From contig JADANN010000245.1 in assembly GCA_018806985.1 (NCBI GenBank), forward strand, positions 372,001 through 436,000: DNA of 64,000 nt. Direction: 5' to 3'. The notes under the pieces are model-generated. The model was given only the letters and a program-made list of their open reading frames with translations, was not told the origin of the DNA and did not search any database. This document shows positions 40,691 to 51,290 of this stretch, piece after piece. The first letter of the stretch is position 1. Every line of letters begins with the position of its first letter. The translations under genes and the position numbers were made by a program. This stretch comes from Angiostrongylus vasorum. Lineage: Eukaryota > Nematoda > Chromadorea > Rhabditida > Metastrongylidae.

Positions 40691-43600
40691 CCTGTATCAC
40701 CTGTATCACCTGTAGTCCCGCTGATCGTCGAGTGACTCGAACGAGTGCCAGTAAACCTTCCAATTTTCCCTGTCGCTGCAAGAGTAAGACAGGGAGTTCT
40801 GCATGAAAGCATCATGTCTTTCTTTAAGGCTTTTCGTGAAGAACTCTGACCATCGGATCGGTGGTCTTTCTGCAGTGCGTTTGACATCCCGAGGTCCCGA
40901 GGAATCGAGTCACTAACTGCTCTTGTCTATCGGTTGTCGTTCACACGAATTACGTCTCCAGACCACCTTGTCTTCGACACTGAACGGCATCTCTGATTCT
41001 TCATTGTTGACGCAGGTCGGAACTTCGGATCACTTCCCTTACTTGCGTGAAACGAGGTACACTTTGCATCGTCCTTTCGACTGCGTGTTCAATAACGCTT
41101 AGTGAATTTCATCCTGTTTACGCAGCGACCACGTTTTCGAAGCAATGTTAACGCAGGAAGTACCGTTGAGTCGAAAAGGTGGGCACAGACTCGGGTGTTC
41201 TTTGTCGTCTTCACTACATTCTCGATGCTCTTGAAAGCTCTCCAAGCCGCTCGTTCCTTCTGCTCAGATCTGGGGGCTAGGTCGTTCATCATATTGATTT
41301 CCCGACCTAGATAGTTATAACTGGAGCATTCGGAGTATTCGTTTCGTTGAGCACGAATGGGGCATGCGAAACCAATCCGTTCTTCATGAAAATCGTTTTT
41401 GTGAGATTTAGTTGAAGACCAATGTTTCCATAGGCCTTGTCAAAGTCGGTAAGCATACGTTCCGCTTGGCTAATGTTTGATGTTATAAGGACGATGTCAT
41501 CAGCAAAGCGAAGATAGTGTAACTGCCGAGCATCGATTTTCACTCCTATATTATCCCATTCCAATGTTCGCATGACGTTCTGGAGAGCAGCGGTAAATAA
41601 TTTTGGCGAGATGGTATCGCGTTGCCTAACCCCCTCTTTTGACGTCAATGTTAATATCGTTGTAGAATGGTGGTATCTTGGTTGTGAAATTTTTGTACAG
41701 CTCACGAAGATTCTTTGTGTACTGAGTAGGGACTCCTTGACTATCAAGGGCTTCCATGACTGTTTCTATCTCAATTGAATCAAAGGCCTTCTGTAAATTG
41801 ATGAATGTGAGACAAAGCGGTCATTTATACTCTCGCGATAAATCAATGAGCCTTGTTATCGTGTGGATGTGCTCCATCGTACTAAATCATTTTCGAGAAA
41901 TCCTGCTTGCTCACATGGCTGCCCTTCGTCCAGTGTTCTGCCAGTCCTGTTTAGGATGACTCGAGTGAAAAGTTTGTAGATGATTGCCGATATCGTGAAG
42001 ATCATCACCCTTCCTGAACATTAACACAGACTTGCTGGTCTTCCACTGAGTAGGGACGTTGCATTCAGACAGGTAACGTGTGAAGAGCCGAGCCAGTGTG
42101 TTCACGAGGACTGGCGGAAGGTTCTTCGGGTGTTCAGATCTTATCCTGGCGGGACCCTAGGCTGTTTGATTTTTCACCGACGAAATGGTATGTCGGATTT
42201 CGGAAGCGAGAACCGGTAGTACGACATATCCATCCTCCTTTATTTCATATGACGGAAGGTGGACGTGGCTATCGAAGAGATCTGAGTAGTATTCGTGAAT
42301 GGTTTTCTCCATCGCCATTCTAGACGCTGTAACTGTTCCGTCTGAGCGTCGGAGTGCAATCATCTTGGTCTTGCAATTGGCGAAGCTTCGGTGGGGTTTA
42401 CCAATGCTTTTCCCAGCCTCTGCAATTTCGACCATTACTGCTACTCTTCTGTTTTTGAGATCTTCTTTTATCGTCTGTCTGCATTGTTTTTCAAGTTCGG
42501 ACTTTAGTTCGCGGTTGCCTGCATCTCGTGCGACTGCACGCCGGCGTATCAGCTCGAGTGTTTCTGGAGACAGAAGTCTTTTGGTGACTTCCGAACTCTC
42601 AGGTTTCATAGCGGTAAGGTGAATATGTTGAATGAGCCGATCGTACCCCTCGTCGATGTTATCGACAGCGACATCTTCCCAACAGCCGACTAATGAGTTG
42701 AATAAGTCTCAAATTATGGTGATTTTGGTAACTTGCTTTTTGAAGTTAGCGACTTTTTCTCCTTTCTGCGAGAAATGGAATCTTGCACGAAGGAGACGAT
42801 GGTCTGATACCGTGTAGAATTTTGAGACAACACCAACATCGGATGGGCAGGACCTTCGGTTTACTACTATGTGGTCTGTTTCGTTATGGTACTCTCCATT
42901 GGGAGACTCCCACGTCCAGCGTTGAGTGTGGGACTTCTAGAATTGCGAGTTACCGTGGATGGTCGTGGCCGTCATGATAAACTCGGAGAGCAGCTCACCC
43001 TGTTTGTTCCATTCTAATCCGTGATCCTAATGTGACACTTCTTGGTCCAATCTTGCCGTTAAAATCTCCAGTGATGACCCCCCGAAGAATGTATGGTCTT
43101 CTCTGTAGAACTCCTCTAAGTCCACATAGAACGCTCCAGCTTCTTCTTCGCCATAGTTTGATGTTGGCGCTTAAACGACGAATATTGCCAAAGCCGGTAT
43201 TGATCCACATCTTTTTAGTCGTAAACCTCCGATTCGGGTTGTTAGTTGTTCGAATGGATCGATATTCGTGAACAAACTCGTGTCGACGAGAACGCCGATG
43301 CCGCAGACTCACTACTCTACTGCCGCATGTTCCTGGGAACAGTTCTTCTCCAGTGTCACAGACGGCGTTGAATGGGTGGCATCGTCTCGTCTCGGCCAGG
43401 CCGATGACGTCGTACCTTATCCTCCTTGCTTGCATGAGCTAATTTTCTATCGAGGACTCGGATGCAAGTATAGGTGCATTGTAGGTACAGATCGTCACCT
43501 CAGTTCTTTGCGATCCAAGCAGCTTACATTGGCCCTGAGATTTTAGCAGCCTTTCCGTTCTCGTCCTAACCAACGCTGCTTAACTGGAGGCTCTTTCGGG

Positions 43601-44050
43601 ATCAGGGGGAATGAGGCCCGTTCCTTTTACTATGTCTAACATTTTGATACACACCTATAGCTTGCTGGGCTCTGAACGTGGGGGGTCGGTATGCTCACGG
43701 GTTGCCAGGCTCTCCCAGAGTGGACATGGAGCTTGCTTGTTGGAGGCGACTCCTAACCGCCTCCCATATACTTCCCTCTCACTTGGTTGCAGGCTTTTGT
43801 CCGAATTAACTCATAGAATACAATGCGCATAAAACAGGACGCAGCCCACACACACATGCATGAATGCGTCTATCAAATATTGAAAGCATGTGCCAAATCG
43901 GCGCAGCAGAAACAGGTAGTTCATCCCCGGGATCCATCTGCGTCTCAGAGAAACATGCGATCGCTTTTGGTCCGCGATTAACCTCCTATCCGCCACCTGG
44001 GGACGCGTCACGTAGTCTTGCGACTAAACGCTCGAGGTCCCTCATGAGGA
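40691..44050 (-). mobile_element. Near full-length RTE-clade non-LTR retrotransposon, 3.36 kb, inserted antisense into an older RTE
   Basis: Bounded by a 12-bp target duplication (CAAATTGGAACA at 40679-40690 and 44051-44062), so its ends are exact. From 44050 leftward: 5' UTR of about 0.6 kb; APE-type endonuclease (about 43435-42995, with VIGLAETRR and ITGDFNGKIGPR in different frames); linker (42609-42157); reverse transcriptase (about 42105-41307) with GVRQRDTISPKLFTAAL and catalytic FADDIVL; then a C-terminal block with AHLFDSTVLPAL. It ends in a 9-bp repeat (CCTGTATCA, 2.7 units) at 40691-40714, as RTE 3' tails do. Frameshifts and stops break the ORF and one RT segment is deleted, so it is dead. 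The length matches RTE elements of about 3.3 kb. Confidence 0.88.
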
Positions 44051-46570
44051 CAAATTGGAACACACGGCTTAGAATTTAAGGAGAAACGTAAGTGGCCGTC
44101 CTACTTTATCATGATGACCGAAACAACTCATGGAATTTGACAATTGCAGAAACCCACTCTGCAGGCTAGACAAGGGAGTCTCCTAATGGAATGTTCCACG
44201 ATGAAAAAGACCACACCATAGTAAATCAAAGGACTTGCCTTACTTATGTCACTGCTTTCCCAAAATTCCTTATGTGATTAGGCCATCTCCTCTTTTTTGC
44301 ATGATTTTATTTCTCGAAGAAATGAGAAGAAGCTACTGAATTCAAAAAACGAAGGACCAAAACCACTTTAAATTAGTATTTACTCAATTCATCAGTCGAC
44401 TCTTCGGAGGCCTCGGTTTTTGATAACATCGACGATTAACTTACTCGTGATCTCCGCGTTAGTGCAATAAAAGCTGAAAGTTCGAAAGTGGCCAAGAAAT
44501 TTCTGTCTCCAGATAAGCTGATACACTAGCGTGGAATCACACGAGCTACAGGCAACAGCAGACTCACGTCCGAACTTGCAAAACTGTACAAATGGGCGAT
44601 AAATGGTCTTAAAAGAGAGGAACACCAAATAAGCTTGAAACTGGGAAAAGCATTCGTAGGGTCCAACGAAGCTTTGGCAGTTGCAAAATCAAGGTGACTG
44701 TGCTCTGACATCCAGACGGAAGATTTTCTGCTTCCAGTAAGGCAAAGGAGAAAATCATTTACGATCACTAATCGGATCCATTAAATACCCACTTATTTCT
44801 GCTCCCATAAAAAAAATTGAAGAGGGTTGAAAATGTCGCCACACCGGTTCTTCCTTCCGAAATCCAAAATGCTATTTCGTCTGTGAAAAAACCGAAGAAG
44901 GCGAGGTTCTGTGAGGATAAGACCTGAACATCTAAAGAATCTTCAGCCATTCTTCGTCAATGTACCGGTTCAGATTCGTTTTTTTTGCACCTTGCTTCTC
45001 AGAGTGCAAGATTTTTATTCGTGGAAGACAAGCAAGATGTATTATTGTAGAAGAAGCATGAGCATGAAGATATATGCAGCTGTCGCCTTATTTATTTGTT
45101 GACTGCCATCTATAAACACTTCCGTCGAGCTATCCTAACCAGAATTAGCAGAACAATGGACGCAACACAGCGGCCTGAGGGAGTAGAGTTTCGAAAAAAA
45201 TTCACTATGACGGACTATATTAAGACGATGGCAGCACTCATTGAAGTATCGCGAGAGTACAAGTTTGTTGCACCCCCCCATCGATTTATGGAAAGCTTTT
45301 TATTGAGCTGAGATGAAAGCAGTGATGGAATCCCTGAACACCCATAGCCTCTCTACTCAGTGTATAGAGATTTTTTGTGGGCTATATAAAAACTCCAGTG
45401 GTCGATAGCACAGTGGTAGTGATGTCCATCATACCGAGAATGGTGTTAGTTCAGTTCCGCTCCGGGCCAACCAGCTTCTCATACCTCCGGAATCGGGAAA
45501 TTGGTACCGGACTTATCTGAAAAAAAATCACTCTCTGCAATCCAAATGGGGGGCGCTTAAGCCCGGCTATCTCATGACTCCAGGGAGAACTGCTCGACCA
45601 GAATTCTACGACATTTAAGATCAAGTGGAAAACCTCAAGCAGCAGCCGAAGCCACACTTAAAAATTGGGAGATTTTTGTGGAGAATGGATGCGAGGAAAC
45701 GAATCGAATGTGAAAAGTGCAGAGATCCGTAGAGTAGACGTGAAGACAGATCAAATATAATAAAAATAAAATAAGAGAAACATAAAGATTTCACAACCAA
45801 AATGCCGTCACTCTGCAACGATATGAACATTGACGAGGTTAGGCAAGGCGATAGTATCTCACTAATATTATTTACTTCCTCCCTGTAGAACGCCATGAGC
45901 ACATTGGAATGGTACGACATGGGAGTGAAAATCGATGACCGGCAATTGCACTATTCTTACTCTGATGATGACATCGGTCTTTAAGCACACAAAGCAATGG
46001 ATAAGCGGGATGAACACTTGCCCCAAAAACGACGTTTATAAGGAACGGATAGGTTTCGTATGCCCCTTTCACGTTCAACGAAGTAGATATCTCTGAATGC
46101 TCCAGCTTCGCCTGTTTGGGTCGGGAAATCAAAATTGTGGACGACTTAGCTCCATAGTTGAGCAGGAGGAAACGTGCGGCTAGGGGAGCTTTTAAGAGTA
46201 TCAAAGATGTAGTGAGGGGAATAAAGAACACCCGTCTCAGTGCCCACCTTTTCGACTCTACGATTCTTTCTAGCTAGACTCATGTGTCAGAAACCTGGTA
46301 ACTACGTAAGCAAGATGAAACATCGCGCGGCGTTACTGATTCCGTTGTCAAAAGAACGATGCTGTTATCACCAGTTATCGTGCAAAGGAGAGAGGGAGTC
46401 AATGCTCCGAAATACGTCGACGATAAAATATCAAAGACGCTGTTTTCTGCAGCAAACTGTCGAAGGCAAGGCGGGCCGAAAACATAGTGCATTTGAGTGG
46501 CAACCGATGGACAGGAGCCGTTAGTGACTGGCTTCCTCGGGATGTCAAACGTAAGGCATAGAACCATCGA
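44051..46570 (+). mobile_element. Right half of the older RTE copy, itself interrupted by a SINE
   Basis: Continues the endonuclease and runs through the linker and reverse transcriptase to the C-terminal region (about 46270-46560, matching the fragment at the right edge of the window). Many stops and frameshifts. At about 45397 it is interrupted by a SINE-B; RT sequence resumes at about 45790 (GATTTCACAACCAAAATGCC, matching the intact order in the copy at 40691-44050). With both insertions removed, the old element spans about 2.7 kb. Confidence 0.82.
45397..45786 (+). mobile_element. SINE-B copy nested in the old RTE
   Basis: tRNA-derived SINE. The A box TAGCACAGTGG matches the consensus exactly; the B box is GTTCAGTTCC. 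The body contains GGGAAATTGGTACCGGAC and CTCAAGCAGCAGCCGAAGCC, and it ends in an A-rich tail of ATAAAAATAAAATAAG type. Imperfect flanking repeats (ATAAAAACT and ATAAAGATT) may be the target duplication. Confidence 0.75.
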
Positions 46571-46599
46571 CCCGATTGTCAGAATTCTTCAAGAAAATT

Positions 46600-46910
46600 C
46601 ACTCTTTTTCTTCGATAAGCAAGACGAGGTTGGTATCGTAGGATGCATTAGCATACAATGGCCGACTTTTCGACGGTTTCGCCCCTTTTAGAGCCCATTA
46701 TTCTCCTCCAAAGATAATCCTCCAAATACTGAGCACAGTAAGATTCCTTCGACTTGCACTTCTTCAATTGCGCGTGCATGTTGTCTTGCTTGCACCGGAG
46801 AGAGACGCATAGTAGTCGCGTTTCGATGTCCAGCATTTGATGGCTCTCCTTTAGTAGGCCGCATACATCGTGTGCTCGCTTTAGTTTGATGAGGTTCGGT
46901 ATTCATGTAA
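46600..46910 (-). mobile_element. Penelope-like fragment: conserved block plus hammerhead-like relic
   Basis: Minus-strand frame LLCVSLRCKQDNMHAQLKKC, then YLEDYLWRRIMGSKRGETVE. The same block appears at 26780-26560. It runs into a decayed stem-loop motif (about 46655-46690) and then the segment ATTGTATGCTAAT / ACCAACCTCGTCTTGCTTA shared with the Penelope-like 3' end at 13590-13640. A short piece of that segment recurs at 47095-47150. Confidence 0.5.
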
Positions 46911-46914
46911 ATAT

Positions 46915-47534
46915 AGAGGCATACTCGGTGTTATAGGCGGCAGGGAGCAAACAATACCGTTTGTCTAGCTAAGATAATTTTCTTAATGACAGGACTTCTT
47001 TTTAAAAGTCGGAAATATCCTGCTGATAATTCACGTAATTACCGAGACCGACTTTTTATTAATCTCGACATTGATTGACAACTCACTATTTTTTCTTTGA
47101 TAAGGAAACACGAGGTTGGTATTATAGAATTGTTAGCATCGCCTTGAAGAAAACTCTAGAAGAGAGACATGGTGCTCAAAGAGTTCCTAGGCAGAGAAAA
47201 AACCAGCTGGGCTGATTTTACACCCAACAGGGAGAAATGGAAGATTTACCTGCGGTACGACAGATGATACAAGTGCTAAGGTCCGAATGTCTACACAAAT
47301 TTAGTCCATCATTGCTGACTCTTTAGACGACATAAAAACGCTTTCTAAAGTGTTTGGCTGAAATCTTGGGAAAAAATTTATGCTTAGAAATTTAAGGAAC
47401 TCTAGTTAATCTTATAGATGTAGCCCAATCAATCGATGAGAATCTGTGACTGTAGTTTGAAAGTGAAGATAAAATCATTCAGCTTTAACTAAGCTATTTG
47501 CGTTTCCATCATCTACTTTTTGTCCACCACTTAC
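46915..47534. other. No supported gene
   Basis: Contains a 50-bp scrap of Penelope-like 3' sequence at 47095-47150. The strong donor at 47534 implies that a further exon of the unidentified minus-strand gene should lie here or to the left, but none was found. Confidence 0.45.
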
Positions 47535-48403
47535 GGTATGTGTCCACGTCGTTCCATTCTGTCGCTAGCATTGGTAGCACTTACTGACACCGTAGCAAAC
47601 TCACACAACCTCGAATTGACATCTGGTAGTACTGAAAAAAAGTAAGAAATATGTTGCTGACTCCGATGTTTTTCTAGCAGTGTAAACTTCACATTGCACA
47701 TGGAATGACGTTTTTTGGTTAAAATATCAATTTTGATTTTCAAGTGAATTGTTTCGACAAGTAACATTTATTAGAAAGTCTGTTGACTCCGGTGGTGTTC
47801 CGAACCCGATTCGAACAGTGGAACGGCAGAGCATTGGATTATGAAAATAAGAGAACTATAGGTTGATCATCCTGTCGATTCATTGTACTGCTTCCTTTCG
47901 AGATATTCCCGCATTTATTGTCAAGGGCTGGTCTTTTGGAATGGTACTTGCAAAAGGCTGTTTTGTTTATCACACTGGACTTTGATCTTCACTTTGTTTG
48001 CTCCAACCCAAATCCATGTGTGACATTCTTCAAATGTTTTTCTGAGATCAACATCGAAATGTGAGTTGTAGAGCGTACAAACTTCTTGCCGATTCCTTGC
48101 CATACAGTATAAACCCTTTGTCTCGTCTTCGTCATAGTGTAAAGTTTAGTCATAGGCAACAACGACTTCCAGAAATGTCATTGGTCTTCATCTTTGCAAC
48201 CGTAAACGCCCGATTCGGGCCCTTATGTTTAAAGGAATCAAGCGATGCTTATCTTTACGAGGGCGCTAAGGTCGCCAATTTCTTTATTTTGGGATATTCC
48301 GAGCGACAACTCCGTTTTGATATCACGAACGGCTTTTATTCGAAGATTTCGCCTGATCTCTGCGAGTTCAACGACGTTGTACTTTTCCAGATTTTATCAC
48401 CAG
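47535..48403 (-). CDS. Exons of an unidentified gene
   Basis: Three open blocks on the minus strand carry splice signals or gene-like codon use. One ends at 48259 with a GTAAAG donor and reads YNVVELAEIRRNLRIKAV then DIKTELSLGI. One at about 48103-47921 reads RQEVCTLYNSHFDVDLRK then TWIWVGANKVKIKVQCDK and runs to a TGA, unless it splices earlier at CAA/GTACCA. The third, 47631-47535, has a strong TTTTTTTCAG acceptor and a GTAAGT donor and reads LPDVNSRLCEFATVSVSA. I do not recognise the family. The blocks may be one gene lying inside the proposed long intron of the membrane-protein gene, or remnants of one. The 5' limit is approximate. Confidence 0.35.
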
Positions 48404-49106
48404 TTCTCAGTAGAGAGGATTCAAATGCCACTGCAAGCACATTTTAGGTATAACACTGCTTATTTAGAAATTTTTGCATTCACTTACTTTTATAACGCAG
48501 GCACGATGTTATGGTACTTTCTTAATGTCATGATTACCTTCTTTCGTGAGCTCTCAACAAGCGAGTGATTTCTTTTAAATTGCCAAGTTATGTCCCTTGG
48601 TTTCCCTATGTTATCATTCAATCACGCTTATATTACCACACATATATCCAACAAAGCTTTTCATATCTTCTATAAGAACTAAGGTAAAGATGCTATTTCA
48701 GAGTTGGCTAATTTAGAACAAAAACAAGAGGACCACTTTGGAGGATTGTTTGGCCTCTCTTAACACAAACGCCACCAAGCACATCATCAGAATAGTTCTA
48801 TAAATCTAATAAGGTCACTCTAGAAATGGTTAGAACGAAAGTTGAAAATGACATAATTGAATATTTTTTGTCGTAGAAAAGTGCGAACAAAAAATGCACC
48901 ACAACATGTGAACATGTGCTTTTCATGGATTTGAACACTCTAAATTCTTCTAAAAACAAAAATTGTTGGATGGAATCTTTCGAAAAGGTTCTGCTGATGA
49001 AACAGAAGACATAGATACATGAAAAAATTTTCTAAAACAACCTAGAAGAATGCCAGCATCATCTTCATTCTTTTCAGCGCCATCCTAAGTCCACTATGAG
49101 TAACCT

Positions 49107-49349
49107 ATGATGTTTTTACATGATATTACTGCGATGGATGAGATTAGTCTCTTGCAATTTGTTAAAGAATCTTCACTTTGGTACTCAAAAAGCTTACGCC
49201 ACAATAAGCAGAAAAGCTGTGCAGCTCCACCTAGGGTTATACCTAAAGCGAAGATTTTGAAACACCATGCGAAAGTTCGAAAACCATTGAATTATTTGTA
49301 TAGCCTTTACGATAACACTGCCTTAACTAAACGTGAATATTTCATATGA
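49107..49349 (+). CDS. Small open frame, 80 residues, possible exon
   Basis: An open frame with gene-like codon use in its second half (SLRHNKQKS, PRVIPKAKILKHHAKVRK) ending at a TGA at 49347-49349. A good acceptor, TTCTTTTCAG, lies at about 49077 but is not in frame with it without further splicing. No family recognised. It could be an exon of an unseen gene or chance. Confidence 0.2.
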   Translation: MMFLHDITAMDEISLLQFVKESSLWYSKSLRHNKQKSCAAPPRVIPKAKILKHHAKVRKPLNYLYSLYDNTALTKREYFI

Positions 49350-50063
49350 AAGGTAAAAAAATTTAAAAGGGCACATTACTTCAACAACAACGAAAACTTG
49401 TGTGCTAATAACAAACTCGAACAAAGACATTACAATGTTGTTTAACAAGGCTTTAAAAGAAGATCACAAAGGCGGAAGGGCAGCGACAATGATACAAGAG
49501 ACATGAGATAAAATCACTACTTCTAACGGTCCTTGTTGCTTTTCTTGTTAAAGAAAACAACTTTCTACTTCAGATGGAAAAATAACTCAGTTGCACTGTT
49601 CCCGGCGGTAGTTCAGGTAATATATTTTGTCGCATGCTACTGAATGCCCAAACTGTTCAATGTTCTACTGCTAAAGTTTTTTTTTATCAGATTCCTTTTA
49701 GCAAGAACAGCTGACTCAATTATCTTAACGAAACTTAAGCTGTTTTTAAATTAGAAGCCTGATTCAGGATATTAGCGGCATAAGAAATTTTGTCTTCTAC
49801 TCTTTGACCGGTGTTTAAAGATTTCAAAACGATGAACGATGTTGAGATTGAGTCCGATATCTTTATCAAAAAACCGAGCAGTCTTTGAGAAGACTAAGGC
49901 TATTAGTTGTTGAGAGAAATGTTGGTTTGCGATGCATTAAAAATGTCAACGTTTTCCAGTTTTGTTGTAACATTAGTAGTACCTGTACTTCGCAACAATT
50001 CACACCGGTCTTTGCAAAAAAATTTTTTCTGTATAACTATTGTAGTGATAAGCGATAACTAAC

Positions 50064-50196
50064 CGGCTACTAAGACGAAACAGATGACGAATATTTCTAG
50101 GATTCCGACCACAATTGTAAACGTCTTCGTATGGCAGCACAATGTCTTAAATCGCGAGTCGTTCGGGTTGAATGTTGATGATCCAGAATTTGCCAT
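50064..50196 (-). CDS. First exon of a nematode membrane protein (first helix)
   Basis: ATG at 50196 opens 44 codons plus one base. The protein starts MANSGSSTFNPND, continues RFKTLCCHTK and then a helix (TFTIVVGILEIFVICFVLVA), and ends at a GTTAGT donor. A Cys-Cys-His stretch just before the first helix is typical of a large nematode-specific family of four-helix membrane proteins. The exon ends in phase 1; the exon starting at 39326 begins with two bases that complete a Glu codon, so the two could join across a 10.7 kb intron. No closer partner exon was found. The join is inference. Confidence 0.5.
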
Positions 50197-50954
50197 TTCT
50201 GTGAGCAATATATTGCGAATAAAACAAAGATCGTAAGGCATGTTGCTAAAGTTTCCAAAAGCGTAAGCAGCAAACAAGTCAGTATGATCAAGTACAAGAG
50301 AGACGTTCACGGGAAAGAAAATTAGGTGTTTCAAGCCTAAGCATAAACAAAAGCTCAAGAAAACATGATGTCGAATGTCGGTTCGGTTTGCTTTTCTGTT
50401 GAACGGGTTTTATCGTTACACTTTACTGTTGGAAATACTTCCTAGATTCTCCTATCAGTATTAATGAAAACAACATTTTTAAAAAGCAGGAAGAGGGAAG
50501 GACTTAACAGAAGTGTACAGGTTAACTCCTTAGCTTTTATTTGTTGCCAAATCCTTTTTCATTCAGTAGACAGCACATGAACCCTCCGTAATTTTAGTCA
50601 CGGATTGAAAGCCCAACTGAAATTTAGAGCTTTGTTCACATATCACCAATCGTGTTGTTGAACAGTTTAGTCAATAGAGTTCTCTTAACGGCTGGAACAG
50701 CGACCGTTACAGTAAAATACTTTCGTGGTATTTGTTGTAGAACAGAATTTTTGCTTCAATGCACCGTACCAGATTTTGGAACATGCTTTCTTTTTTGTTT
50801 TTCTCAAATAAATGAAGAGAGCAAGAGTGATAAAGTTCAGACTAGTTGGCGTAGAAATTTCACTTCAACTATGATAATAATGCCGTTCTCATCATGAAAT
50901 GATTAATCATTGTCCGACAACAAATTCTAGAAAAAATAATATGCCTTTCTGAGG

Positions 50955-51290
50955 AACGGGTGGCGTAATGGTAGTGATCCCGTTTGTTACGCAGCTAACC
51001 CAACCTACCCAGGCGCACCGCCCAGAGCTCACCGAGCCTCTCACACCCGCGTGGCAAGGAATTTTTGTACTGAGACGAGCTCCCACTAAGCCATTTAGGA
51101 ATTACCTACCACGACTATCTTAAGATTTCAGGAAATAGACTCGACCAGAATTGAAAGACATTCGTGAGAAAGGCGAAAAAAATACACAAGCAGCAGCCGT
51201 ACCCACACCTAATGAAAGAGTTTGAAGTGCTTCTTGGATGGAGGAAACAAGCCGTACGAAAGAAGTCCTGGTATGAGCCCCCATATATGT
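50955..51290 (+). mobile_element. SINE-B copy
   Basis: A box TGGCGTAATGG matches the consensus exactly. The body contains AGAGCTCACCGAGCCTCTCA and AAGCAGCAGCCGTACCCACA and corresponds to 45397-45786. The B box has decayed. Confidence 0.65.

Noticed and set aside
40678..40887. Minus-strand frame ending in GDTGDTGVP repeats
   Set aside because: It is the frame-shifted 3' end and repeat tail of the RTE element.
47785..47835. tRNA-like stretch (CCGATTCGAACAGTGG, GGCAGAGCATTGGATTATGA)
   Set aside because: Contains B-box-like and D-arm-like words but no acceptor stem or consistent cloverleaf on either strand.
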